Shown: positions 33,909-40,693, numbered from the stretch's first letter. The stretch: DNA of 40,693 bases from Bacteroidales bacterium UBA6192 (GCA_002422725.1 DITE01000081.1:2862-43554), one strand, 5' to 3'. Translations and numbers: made by a program. Notes: generated from the sequence alone by a model not told the origin.

Positions 33909-34862
33909 ATGAATTACATGGCAACTGCAAATACACAAATCAAGGTAGTTTCGGTGAATGTTTCGGATAAAAAGGGTACAATTAAGAGCCCGGTCGAGTT
34001 CATCGAGTGTAATGAAAAAGGAATAGCCGGCGATGCCCATGCCGGAAGCTGGCACCGACAGATAAGTCTGCTTGGGGTAGAGAGCTTCCGTAAGTTTGAA
34101 GCGGAAGCAAAACGTACTATCCAACACGGGGAGTTTGCCGAAAATATTACCACCGAAGGAATCATTCTGCATGAAACGGCTCCTTTCGATCGTTTGATGA
34201 TCGGTAAGGTTGAACTGGAAATCACCCAGATAGGAAAAAAGTGCCATGGTCCCAATTGCGCTATCTACCAGGAGGTTGGCGATTGCGTTATGCCTAAGGA
34301 AGGTATTTTTGCACGGGTGATTAAAGGCGGCAAGATCAAGGCAGGGGATAAGATTGTTTATCAACCCAAGGTTTTCAGGGTGTTGGTTATTACTTTATCG
34401 GATCGTGCCAGCCGGGGGGAATATGAAGACCTGAGCGGGCCAGAGATTGTTAGTCAGCTTGAAGCTTTTTTTAGTGAGCATCGCTGGCACCACAAGATCG
34501 AACGCAAACTTATTGCCGACGACCCCGATAGCCTGCGGTTTATCATGCGCAAAGCCAAGGAAGAAAAATATGACATGGTATTTACGACAGGAGGCACCGG
34601 CATTGGTCCGCGCGATATTACGCCCGAGGTAGCCCGATCGCTTATGGACAAAGAGATACCAGGGATTATGGAAAGCATACGGTTGAAGTTTGGTGCAGAT
34701 AAGCCCAATGCGCTGCTAAGTCGTGGTGTAGCGGGGCTGATGGGAGAAAGCCTCACTTATGTGTTGCCAGGTAGCGTCAGGGCCATCAAAGAATACATGG
34801 GCGAGATATTCAATACCTTACGCCACCTCATTTTCATGCAGAGAGGGGTGGATATACATTAG
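33909..34862 (+). CDS. MOSC domain-MogA/MoaB fusion protein
   Basis: 317 residues in two domains. Residues about 10-150 are a MOSC domain (GIAGDAHAGSWHRQISLLGV, AENITTEGIILHETAPF) with the conserved Cys region GKKCHGPNCAIYQEVGDCVM near 110-130. This fold handles Mo-cofactor or sulfur transfer. Residues about 157-317 are a MogA/MoaB adenylyltransferase: VLVITLSDRASRGEYEDLSG, DMVFTTGGTGIGPRDITPEV and LPGSVRAIKEYMGEIF. MogA adenylylates molybdopterin before MoeA inserts the metal, so this completes the final steps with moeA 4 kb upstream. The ATG at 33909 or 33918 could be the start. A separate promoter is expected but not clearly seen. Confidence 0.93.
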   Translation: MNYMATANTQIKVVSVNVSDKKGTIKSPVEFIECNEKGIAGDAHAGSWHRQISLLGVESFRKFEAEAKRTIQHGEFAENITTEGIILHETAPFDRLMIGKVELEITQIGKKCHGPNCAIYQEVGDCVMPKEGIFARVIKGGKIKAGDKIVYQPKVFRVLVITLSDRASRGEYEDLSGPEIVSQLEAFFSEHRWHHKIERKLIADDPDSLRFIMRKAKEEKYDMVFTTGGTGIGPRDITPEVARSLMDKEIPGIMESIRLKFGADKPNALLSRGVAGLMGESLTYVLPGSVRAIKEYMGEIFNTLRHLIFMQRGVDIH

Positions 34863-34902
34863 GCAAATGTGCCAGATTGAGAAGAAAGCGAACCATTACT
34901 TT

Positions 34903-35040
34903 GGTGGCTGAGCGACCCGCATTGAGCCGAAATGAGTCGAAACCACCTTCTGTCAATGCCACTTCAAAAATCAAAAATCGTCTATCAAAAATCAAAAATT
35001 ATTGCATTCCATAAGCATTGACGATCGATGATTTAAGATT
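34903..35040. repeat. Direct repeat copy A with degenerate palindrome
   Basis: Positions 34935-35040 match 35995-36100 at a fixed offset of 1060 bases, identical over 34935-34994 and with about six mismatches after that. The left end (34903-34947) is a degenerate copy of the GGTGGTTGAGCG...AACCACC palindrome with about 16-20 extra bases in the middle. Confidence 0.85.
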
Positions 35041-35101
35041 TGCGGTTTTTGATGTGTTAAACAGGATATCTGTATTACTTGGTGTTGTGGCAGAGCAATT
35101 A

Positions 35102-35716
35102 TTATTTATTGATAAATTTGAAGGTATCAATCATTTGTCTAATAAGGCGCTCATCATCCTTATCGCATTCATCATCTTGTAAATGGAAAAATATGGTAGG
35201 CTCATCATTATCAATATCTTGATTTCTCTTGAAAACAAAAACAGGGCCTTTAATGGTTGAGGTTATAATGTGTTCGCCATTTTTATATTCAGAGTGGGAG
35301 ACATGTACATAGAGTTCATTTCCAGCTACTCCATTGGAGTTAATGAAAGTAATATTTTTTGCAATACTATCTCCATAAATAGAGGAAGAAGGGCCATCAG
35401 CAGAAAACATAATTCTCGCACGGTATTCTATCCATTCCTTATAGGTTGAAGCATCTTTAGACATCAAATAATCTCGACCTTTGAAGTATTTTTTTGACAT
35501 ATAACTTAAAGGAATTTTCTTAACCCCATTTGACAATTTATAGAAATGCCCGCATTCATTTTGGACATAAAAGCTTGGAGGGTATTTTATAGAGAATTCT
35601 GCAGTAAGACAGGTTGTTTTTAACCAATTCGTTGTATCTATATCATTCTGAGATGTTCCAGCGAAATTTACAAGAACGGTAATAAATAGAATGAGTATAG
35701 TGCTAACCAATTTCAT
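35102..35716 (-). CDS. Secreted orphan protein between direct repeats
   Basis: 204 residues. A signal peptide (1-22, STILILFITVLVNFAGTSQ) precedes an alpha/beta-looking mature chain: TAEFSIKYPPSFYVQNECGH, STYKEWIEYRARIMFSADGP, GNELYVHVSHSEYKNGEHII, and the C-terminal DERLIRQMIDTFKFINK. The FSIKYPPSFYV start and the closing amphipathic helix recall PsbP/Mog1-like exported folds, but that is weak. The gene is richer in A and T than its neighbours, lacks a recognisable promoter, and lies between two copies of a 106-bp repeat. This makes it a candidate recent insertion. No homologue is recognised. Confidence 0.75.
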   Translation of the reverse strand: MKLVSTILILFITVLVNFAGTSQNDIDTTNWLKTTCLTAEFSIKYPPSFYVQNECGHFYKLSNGVKKIPLSYMSKKYFKGRDYLMSKDASTYKEWIEYRARIMFSADGPSSSIYGDSIAKNITFINSNGVAGNELYVHVSHSEYKNGEHIITSTIKGPVFVFKRNQDIDNDEPTIFFHLQDDECDKDDERLIRQMIDTFKFINK

Positions 35717-35903
35717 ATTACTTTGATCTTTACTTAATTTTAAAAACCAGATTGCTTTTTAATTTAGCTTTCAACTTTCAATCAACATGATTTTAGCCAA
35801 AATTGTCCTTGAAGCAAAAGTAAGTTTTTTGGAAATAACCCATACGGGTTGCGGCGGCAAAGCCATTTGCCGTGGAGGTTTTTCGGTGGATGAGCCTAAT
35901 TTT

Positions 35904-35933
35904 CCGGTAGTTTCGACTTCGCTCAACCACCGG
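35904..35933 (-). repeat. REP-like palindrome, inverted copy
   Basis: CCGGTAG-TTTCGACTTCGCTCAA-CCACCGG, the reverse orientation of the palindrome at 35982-36007. The arms pair, with mismatches. Confidence 0.7.
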
Positions 35934-35981
35934 ATTAACTGATTTGCAGTTCAAATCCGTATAACAATGAATTACTACTTC

Positions 35982-36107
35982 GGTGGTTGAGCGAAGTCGA
36001 AACCACCTTCTGTCAATGCCACTTCAAAAATCAAAAATCGTCTATCAAAAATCACAAATTATTGAATTCCGTAAGGATTGACGAACGATGATTGAAGATT
36101 TGAAATT
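35982..36107. repeat. Direct repeat copy B with intact palindrome
   Basis: Begins with the palindrome GGTGGTT-gagcgaagtcga-AACCACC (35982-36007). It continues with the sequence shared with copy A to at least 36100. Confidence 0.85.
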
Positions 36108-36130
36108 TGCGATGTTGGCTCAGTTATTGG

Positions 36131-36170
36131 ATCAACAAATCAACGAATCAACAAATCAACAAATCAACCA
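36131..36170 (+). repeat. 8-bp tandem repeat, five units
   Basis: Five consecutive units of ATCAACAA with single-base changes in units 2 and 5 (ATCAACGA, ATCAACCA). It lies between the repeat island and the FtsB-like gene. Confidence 0.85.
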
Positions 36171-36236
36171 AATATTATCAACACCTTGAAGCGGATATCT
36201 TTTCGCATTTCTTGAAAACTTATGCTTCGTTAGCTA

Positions 36237-36244
36237 TAACTTTG
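36237..36244 (+). promoter_or_regulatory. -7 element (TAACTTTG) for the FtsB-like gene
   Basis: Exact TAnnTTTG with a TTG about 22 bases upstream (36212-36214). It places the transcript start between this site and the ATG at 36260. This rules out the long upstream frame beginning at 36107. Confidence 0.7.
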
Positions 36245-36259
36245 CAAAAAATCATCCAT

Positions 36260-36556
36260 ATGAAAGCACGGCTTTTCCGGCTGTTGAAAAACAAGTATTT
36301 TTTCACCCTTGTAGCGTTTGCTGTCTGGATGCTGATGTTCGATCAAAACAAGTACGACAACCAGATGCGTTTGCAATCGTCGCTTAAAAAGCTTGAGGCT
36401 CAGAAAGCCTTTTTTATCAGCGAAATTGAGCAAAACAAAAAGATGAGCGAAGCCCTGCTGTCCGACACTGCCCTGATGGAAAAGTATGCCCGCGAGAAGT
36501 ACCTGATGAAACGTCCGGATGAAGTGGTTTACGTTGTTGTGCCTGTTAAGAATTAA
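36260..36556 (+). CDS. Septum formation initiator family protein (FtsB/DivIC-like)
   Basis: Small bitopic cell-division protein expected to join FtsL and FtsQ at the septum. From the ATG at 36260 it has 98 residues. A basic cytoplasmic start (MKARLFRLLKNKY) precedes one helix (FFTLVAFAVWMLMFDQNKY), a coiled coil (MRLQSSLKKLEAQKAFFISE onward), and the typical C-terminal box LMEKYAREKYLMKRPDEVVY. The frame stays open back to 36107, but that extension crosses repeat DNA and the promoter, so it is not translated as part of this gene. It is monocistronic, with 362 bases to the next ORF. Confidence 0.92.
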   Translation: MKARLFRLLKNKYFFTLVAFAVWMLMFDQNKYDNQMRLQSSLKKLEAQKAFFISEIEQNKKMSEALLSDTALMEKYAREKYLMKRPDEVVYVVVPVKN

Positions 36557-36918
36557 ATAGAAAATTTAGTGTTTTTTTAGTTCCCCCACTGCAACCCATT
36601 GGGGTGGTTCCGCGTCTTTAATGTTACTGATAATTAGTTAATCAGCCTTTGTATTGGCCTTTTTGTCTTCGTTGCTTCTCAGTCGGTGTTTACATTGTTT
36701 TGATCGCCTCGAATAAAAAAAACAACAAAGCATCTTCACCAGAAGTTTGTGTTAGGTTAATGTAAAAACTAATTTCCTTATTATCATTTTGTTAACATGT
36801 TTTTGGGGTGTATTTTTTGATATATCTTTGATGTCTGAAAATATCCATGGTTTCACTGAACAAAGCATGTTATTAGATGTTAGTTATTGTAAGTAAACAT
36901 TAATATTTTCATTGATTT
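36557..36918. other. Intergenic region upstream of the ABC/LolA-like operon
   Basis: 362 AT-rich bases. A weak GCC...GGC hairpin with T-run near 36647-36665 may end the FtsB-like transcript. The promoter at 36801-36830 leaves about 80 untranslated bases before the ATG at 36919. No ORF is seen. Confidence 0.4.
36801..36830 (+). promoter_or_regulatory. Promoter (TTTTG-N18-TATCTTTG) of the ABC/LolA-like operon
   Basis: TTTTGG at about 36801 and exact TAnnTTTG at 36823-36830 are spaced about 18 bases apart. Confidence 0.6.
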
Positions 36919-37122
36919 ATGAACACTTTGTTGAGTATATTAGGGATTAGGAAGAAAAGCAAGCTACGCAAACCCATTGCATCCGGTGTGCGTTACAAGT
37001 TCAACCTTCCCGGCATGCGTAATTTCCATCTTCTTCCGCTTTCGGGCATAAGGCAGCCATTTTATGTTTTCTCTGTCTTTAGGGCAAACAAACCTGCTGC
37101 TTACCTGAAACCGAAAGTCTGA
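36919..37122 (+). CDS. Small basic ORF coupled to ABC ATPase gene
   Basis: 67 codons, rich in Lys and Arg (IRKKSKLRKPIASGVRYKF, SVFRANKPAAYLKPKV). It has no signal peptide or membrane helix, though residues 1-10 (MNTLLSILGI) could be a short amphipathic anchor. Its TGA shares one base with the ATG of the ABC ATPase gene (TGATG), the arrangement of translational coupling. It is the first ORF after a good promoter. It could be a real small protein or a leader peptide controlling the operon. Without homologues I cannot decide. Confidence 0.45.
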   Translation: MNTLLSILGIRKKSKLRKPIASGVRYKFNLPGMRNFHLLPLSGIRQPFYVFSVFRANKPAAYLKPKV

Positions 37123-38030
37123 TGGTGCAGGAAACGATGGTTGTAGCCACGGGTCTGGTAAAGCATTTCGGGCCACAGAAAGCCGTGGATGGCATCGACC
37201 TGACCGTTCATCGGGGAGATATTTATGGTTTTCTTGGACCAAATGGCTCCGGGAAAAGTACGACCATCAGAATGCTCCTCAGTTTAATAAAGCCTGATTC
37301 GGGCTCTATCCGTATCTTTGATTTGCCGGTTGAGGGCAACCGTGCGCGAATATTATCCGGAATTGGTGCGCTTATCGAGAGACCCGATTTTTACCAATAT
37401 CTATCTGCATACAAAAACCTGGAAATACTTGCAAGTTATTCCGGCATCAAAACTTCCAGGGCCGCCATCATGAAAATTCTTGACACAGTTGGTTTGGCCG
37501 ACCGGGCATCAAGCCATGTGAAAACCTTTAGTCACGGCATGAAACAACGACTGGGTATTGCGCAAACATTGCTGCACGACCCTGAACTCATCATACTGGA
37601 CGAACCCGTGAATGGCTTAGACCCACAGGGGATAAAAGACATCCGCGAACTGATACTGAAACTGAATGTTGAGGAAGGAAAAACCCTCATTATCTCTTCC
37701 CACATCCTCCGCGAGATGGAGCTGATTGCCAACCGTATGGTGGTTATTAACAAAGGCAAGGTGGTTGTTGAAGGTGATGTAAGAGAGTTGATTTCGCAAG
37801 GTAGTCGTAAACTGGTGCTTGTTGCTTCGAAACCCGATCAGGCCCTGACATTGTTGCGCCATCATTTTGTATCGGTTGATTTTCAAATAAACAGACTGGA
37901 TGAAATTCAGGCATTGGTCGATTCCGGTCAAGCCGAAGAAATCAATTCCTTGCTGGTGAATAACAATATAGCGGTCAGGCAATTGTATATGTTGAACAGC
38001 CTTGAAGACTATTTCCTGAATATTACCTGA
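37122..38030 (+). CDS. ABC transporter ATP-binding protein (ABC-2 exporter type)
   Basis: 302 residues, cytoplasmic ATPase of an ABC-2 exporter. Walker A is FLGPNGSGKSTTIRMLLSLI (about 37-56) and the Q-loop region GIGALIERPDFYQYLSAYKN. The signature is FSHGMKQRLGIAQTLLHDPE, Walker B LIILDEPVNGLDPQGIKD, and the H-loop LIISSHILREMELIANRMVV. The C-terminal 80 residues form the accessory domain typical of the NatA/BcrA class. Its ATG overlaps the upstream small ORF by one base, and the permease follows after two bases. The second Met (37137) is an alternative start. The substrate is unknown; see the LolA-like third gene. Confidence 0.95.
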   Translation: MVQETMVVATGLVKHFGPQKAVDGIDLTVHRGDIYGFLGPNGSGKSTTIRMLLSLIKPDSGSIRIFDLPVEGNRARILSGIGALIERPDFYQYLSAYKNLEILASYSGIKTSRAAIMKILDTVGLADRASSHVKTFSHGMKQRLGIAQTLLHDPELIILDEPVNGLDPQGIKDIRELILKLNVEEGKTLIISSHILREMELIANRMVVINKGKVVVEGDVRELISQGSRKLVLVASKPDQALTLLRHHFVSVDFQINRLDEIQALVDSGQAEEINSLLVNNNIAVRQLYMLNSLEDYFLNIT

Positions 38031-38032
38031 AT

Positions 38033-38869
38033 ATGATCAACCTGATACGACTCGAAATGCTGAAGCTATTCAGCCGCGGACTGGCCTATATTGGTTTTGT
38101 TGCCATATTCCTGATTGTTCTTGTCATTCAGGTGGGTATGTATGTTGAAGGCCAAAAATTGCTCGATTTTCTCATCCAGAGTTTGTCTGAAGTGTTTTTG
38201 CTTCTGGGCAAGCTGATTAATGTTTACACAGTTACCTATATCATTCTGAATAGTTTATGGATTCATATACCGGTGTTGGTGGCTATAGTTGCCGGCGACA
38301 TGGTGTCGGGCGAGGCTGGTCGAGGCACATTCCGGTTGTTGCTCACACGTCCGGTTAGCAGAACTAAACTATTGGTTGCCAAATTTATAACAGCTCAGGT
38401 TTATGCTACTATGCTGGTACTTTTGCTCATGGCGATGAGTCTTGGATTGGGAAGGTTATTTTTTGAACCGGGCGACATGATCGTGCTGATGAATACCATC
38501 AATATTTTCGAACAGTCGGATGTGATGTGGCGGTTTATTGCCTCTTTCGGTTATGGCATTGTAAGCATGTGGGTGATTGCTGCTCTGGCATTTCTTTTCT
38601 CGGTGAGGGCTACAAATTCGTTGGGCCCTGTAATTTCGGCCATGTCTGTGCTGATTTTGTTTACCATAATTTCAAATTTCAGTGTGGGCGTTTTCGAGCC
38701 GGTAAAACCATTTTTGTTTACTTCTTACCTGAATGGCTGGCAGTTATTTTTCGACGACCCTGTTGACTATGGTTTAATCTACAAGGCTTTAGGAGTATTG
38801 ATTGCTCACATATCCGTGTTTTACCTTGTATCGGTTCTGATTTTTACCCGCAAAGACATTACCTCATGA
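38033..38869 (+). CDS. ABC-2 type transporter permease
   Basis: 278 residues with six predicted membrane helices. These include the N-terminal LAYIGFVAIFLIVLVIQVGM, then YTVTYIILNSLWIHIPVLVA, ATMLVLLLMAMSLGLGRLFF and the last HISVFYLVSVLIFTRKD. The motif AGDMVSGEAGRGTFRLLLTR (then PVSRTKLLVAKF) is the standard coupling region of ABC-2 permeases of the bacitracin/Na+ export class. It is paired with the ATPase upstream (two-base gap), and its stop overlaps the LolA-like gene by four bases. One permease per ATPase suggests homodimers of each. Confidence 0.93.
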   Translation: MINLIRLEMLKLFSRGLAYIGFVAIFLIVLVIQVGMYVEGQKLLDFLIQSLSEVFLLLGKLINVYTVTYIILNSLWIHIPVLVAIVAGDMVSGEAGRGTFRLLLTRPVSRTKLLVAKFITAQVYATMLVLLLMAMSLGLGRLFFEPGDMIVLMNTINIFEQSDVMWRFIASFGYGIVSMWVIAALAFLFSVRATNSLGPVISAMSVLILFTIISNFSVGVFEPVKPFLFTSYLNGWQLFFDDPVDYGLIYKALGVLIAHISVFYLVSVLIFTRKDITS

Positions 38870-39561
38870 TGAATAAATGGAAGGTTAGCTTATTTTTATG
38901 TTCAATTTGGCTTGGATTGAGCTTTCAGTCCATTGCTCAGATTGATGCTGCTTTGTTGCTGAAAGACGTGTTGAAAAAAAGTGAAGAAGTAAAAAGCTTC
39001 GAAGCTGATGTTGACATTGATGTGGATGTTGATTTTATACGCATCCCGGTGAAAAAGGGCAGGGTATTTTATAAATCACCCGACCGCTTCAGGTTTCGGG
39101 CAACAGGATTTGTGCTGGTTCCAAAAAAGGGCTTGAATTTCAACGTTCAGGAAATTCTGGCTTCGAACCATGCCGCTATTTATGTTGGCGAAGATTCGGC
39201 TAACCACAAAATAAAGATCGTACCCATGGATGATCAGGCTAGCTTTTTGCTGGCCACAGCTTTTGTCGACAAAACTTCCCCGCGTATCAATCGTCTCGAG
39301 GTAACCACACAGGGACAAGGCAATTATATTCTGTTGTTTGAGTATGGTGACCTGCCATTCGAAATTCCTGCTGTTACCAGGATAAAATTCGAAATCAATC
39401 AGATTGACATTCCCATGAAATTTATTGGTAACCTGAAGGTCGACAAAAAGAAGATGGGAGAAAAATCTTCCGGAACGGTTACGCTACGGTATAGCAATTT
39501 CGTCTTCAACAAGAATATTCCTGATGTGGTTTTTGAAGAAACAGATCAATCCGGCCTTTAA
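38866..39561 (+). CDS. LolA/LolB-like secreted protein of the ABC operon
   Basis: 231 residues. A signal peptide (VSLFLCSIWLGLSFQSIAQ) is followed by a half-barrel-like beta sheet protein: LLKDVLKKSEEVKSFEADVD, IDVDVDFIRIPVKKGRVFYK, SPDRFRFRATGFVLVPKKGL. The spacing of K-S-P-D-R-F-R resembles the LolA core where lipoprotein carriers hold acyl chains. It is not canonical LolA, and the C-terminal third is unlike it. The gene overlaps the permease by four bases (ATGA), so it is translated with it. The arrangement suggests that the ABC pair exports a hydrophobic molecule which this periplasmic protein receives. The 3' end nearly meets the convergent barrel gene. Confidence 0.8.
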   Translation: MMNKWKVSLFLCSIWLGLSFQSIAQIDAALLLKDVLKKSEEVKSFEADVDIDVDVDFIRIPVKKGRVFYKSPDRFRFRATGFVLVPKKGLNFNVQEILASNHAAIYVGEDSANHKIKIVPMDDQASFLLATAFVDKTSPRINRLEVTTQGQGNYILLFEYGDLPFEIPAVTRIKFEINQIDIPMKFIGNLKVDKKKMGEKSSGTVTLRYSNFVFNKNIPDVVFEETDQSGL

Positions 39562-39569
39562 GTTTATCA

Positions 39570-40693
39570 CTAGAACTCCATATTTCCCTCGTCTGATTGT
39601 TGATCGCGTTTTTCGCCCTGGCGTTTTTTAGACTGGTTTATGCGGTAATTGAAATTTAGGGTGACCACGGTGGAGCTCCATTGAAATTCGGATTTGGTAT
39701 AGAAATTCCCGCCAAAGGTTTCAAATGAATGTTTTCTTGTCCCAAAAACATCCCTGACGTTCAAGGTTAGAGTCCCTTTGTTTTTCAAAATATCTTTGCT
39801 GAGACCCAAATCAACTGACCATGAAGGAAGTCGTTTACCCTGTGGTGTGTCGGCTGCAGCAGCATAATTGCCCGAAACCTGCATGTCGAAGTTTTTCGCC
39901 AGTGTCAGACGGTTGTTTATTCTGCCTGTCCAGCTCAGGTAATCCGTGTTGTAGCTGATTCCATAGGCATCACCTTCGGTAATTGATCTGAAAAAATTCA
40001 GACTGGTATTCATGTTCCACCATTTGTAAGGACTAAGCGAACCAATGAGTTCGAGGCCGAAAGACTGGTTTCGGGCAAAGTTCTCGGGTCTGATAAAAAT
40101 TGTCCCGGAATCCCCAATTCTTTCAATCCGTTGAAAAACATCCTTGCTGTTGCGATAATAGGTGGTTGCATTAAAACTCGATTTATTCCAATAGCGCAGA
40201 TAACCAATCTCATAAGAGTCGGTGTAAACCGGCTTCAATTCAGGATTGCCTGTCCAGATATTCCTGTTGTCGGCAAAGGATCTGAAGGGGTTTAGTTGCC
40301 TGAACCCGGGACGGCGTATCCTTCTGCTGTAGCTAAGCTGGATGTTATCAACTTCAGTAAGCTTGTAGGTAAAATGTGCTGATGGAAAAGGGTCCAGATA
40401 GTTTTGCTGGTCTTCTTCTTCGGTATCGCGCAGTAAGGTGTTGATATCGGCATATTCGACCCTGAGGCCCAACTGATAGGAATAACGGCCACGATCGTCG
40501 CCAAACATGGCATAAGCTGCCAGGATATTCTCGTCGTAGATGAAATGGTTGGTAAAGTCGTCCAGGGTATCAAACTCTCCGTTTGGCAGTTGTTGGAAAA
40601 CTTCATAATCGTTGTCAATATGGCGACGCTGCCATTTAACACCACTTTCCAGCTTGGCTTTTCCAGCAAAGGGATGATAGTAATCAGCCTGTG
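39570..40693 (-). CDS. TonB-receptor-like outer-membrane barrel (OMP_b-brl_3 type), C-terminal part
   Basis: Reading leftward, the frame is open from the right edge to the stop at 39570, about 374 codons; the N-terminus with signal peptide and plug lies outside. An internal ATG at 40508 is not the start, since the frame continues upstream without a stop (QADYYHPFAGKAKLESGVKW). The body is a run of beta strands: YSYQLGLRVEYADINTLLRD, NIQLSYSRRIRRPGFRQLNP, YEIGYLRYWNKSSFNATTYY. It closes with VTLNFNYRINQSKKRQGEKR and an acidic tail. This matches TonB-receptor-like barrels of Bacteroidota that carry a carboxypeptidase-like N-domain. The ligand is unknown. It converges on the LolA-like gene with an 8-base gap. 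Confidence 0.88.
   Translation of the reverse strand, partial: QADYYHPFAGKAKLESGVKWQRRHIDNDYEVFQQLPNGEFDTLDDFTNHFIYDENILAAYAMFGDDRGRYSYQLGLRVEYADINTLLRDTEEEDQQNYLDPFPSAHFTYKLTEVDNIQLSYSRRIRRPGFRQLNPFRSFADNRNIWTGNPELKPVYTDSYEIGYLRYWNKSSFNATTYYRNSKDVFQRIERIGDSGTIFIRPENFARNQSFGLELIGSLSPYKWWNMNTSLNFFRSITEGDAYGISYNTDYLSWTGRINNRLTLAKNFDMQVSGNYAAAADTPQGKRLPSWSVDLGLSKDILKNKGTLTLNVRDVFGTRKHSFETFGGNFYTKSEFQWSSTVVTLNFNYRINQSKKRQGEKRDQQSDEGNMEF

Larger units (their letters stand above)
35717..36259. other. Repeat-rich intergenic region
   Basis: 543 bases. In order: a 51-codon ORF (35787-35943, plus strand, ending inside a palindrome), a 7-bp hairpin CGGCAAA-GCCA-TTTGCCG (35855-35872), an inverted REP-like palindrome (35904-35933), direct repeat copy B (35982-36100), an 8-bp tandem repeat (36131-36170) and the promoter of the FtsB-like gene. 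Confidence 0.6.

Noticed and set aside
36131..36170. CRISPR-like array
   Set aside because: The units are 8 bases long and contiguous, with no spacers.
36107..36259. N-terminal extension of the FtsB-like protein
   Set aside because: It crosses the tandem repeat and the TAACTTTG promoter; low-complexity residues (NKSTNQQINKS) come from the 8-bp repeat.
34863..36259. Insertion sequence or transposon
   Set aside because: Repeats are present, but no transposase or integrase gene lies between or beside them; the only gene is a secreted orphan.

Overview
The window is chromosomal DNA from a member of the Bacteroidota. It is probably an anaerobe or facultative anaerobe of the Bacteroidales/Marinilabiliales type, but the order cannot be fixed from the sequence alone. 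The assignment rests on repeated exact matches to the Bacteroidota -7 promoter element TAnnTTTG just upstream of genes, the near absence of Shine-Dalgarno sites, a type IX secretion C-terminal sorting domain with an Omp28-like protein, an OmpA/TPR outer-membrane protein, a TonB-receptor-like barrel, and the folK-deoxynucleoside kinase pair. I see no insertion sequence, prophage, CRISPR array or rRNA.

Layout. 1-518: 5' part of a secreted propeller-like protein. 0.7-11 kb, housekeeping: signal peptide peptidase sppA, a secreted glucosaminidase, folK, a deoxynucleoside kinase, a large OmpA/TPR protein, a TrmH-type RNA methyltransferase and mutS. 11.0-11.4 kb: tRNA-Gly(GCC) and tRNA-Leu(UAA), each with a terminator. 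11.4-15 kb: membrane transport (YitT family, EamA exporter, sodium:solute symporter). 15-19.8 kb: secreted and envelope proteins (S37-type peptidase, small barrel, T9SS Omp28-like protein) and an ECF sigma factor. 20-22.8 kb: a TPR/LuxR membrane regulator with a small membrane protein, and a small four-helix membrane protein.

22.8-34.9 kb is the most coherent metabolic block. It holds a molybdate/tungstate-type ABC importer (ATPase with a C-terminal TOBE/Mop domain plus a WtpB-like permease, but no binding protein) and, a few kb away on the other strand, moeA, an unusually short moaA, moaC and a MOSC-MogA fusion. Together these cover uptake and most steps of molybdopterin synthesis; moaD, moaE and a binding protein are not in the window. 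Interspersed are a secreted C1 peptidase, a PagL-like lipid A deacylase, a TPR protein and small membrane proteins.

34.9-36.2 kb is a repeat-rich island. Two direct repeats of about 106 bp (60 bp identical) and three copies of a short palindrome surround an AT-rich orphan gene, followed by an 8-bp tandem repeat. 36.2-39.6 kb holds an FtsB/DivIC-like gene and a tight operon of a small basic ORF, an ABC-2 ATPase, its permease and a LolA-like secreted protein. The right edge holds the C-terminal part of a TonB-receptor-like barrel.

The strongest candidates for something not routine are the shortened MoaA inside the Mo/W cofactor region, the coupled small ORF-ABC-LolA-like operon, and the repeat-bounded orphan gene. 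None is proven novel from sequence alone.
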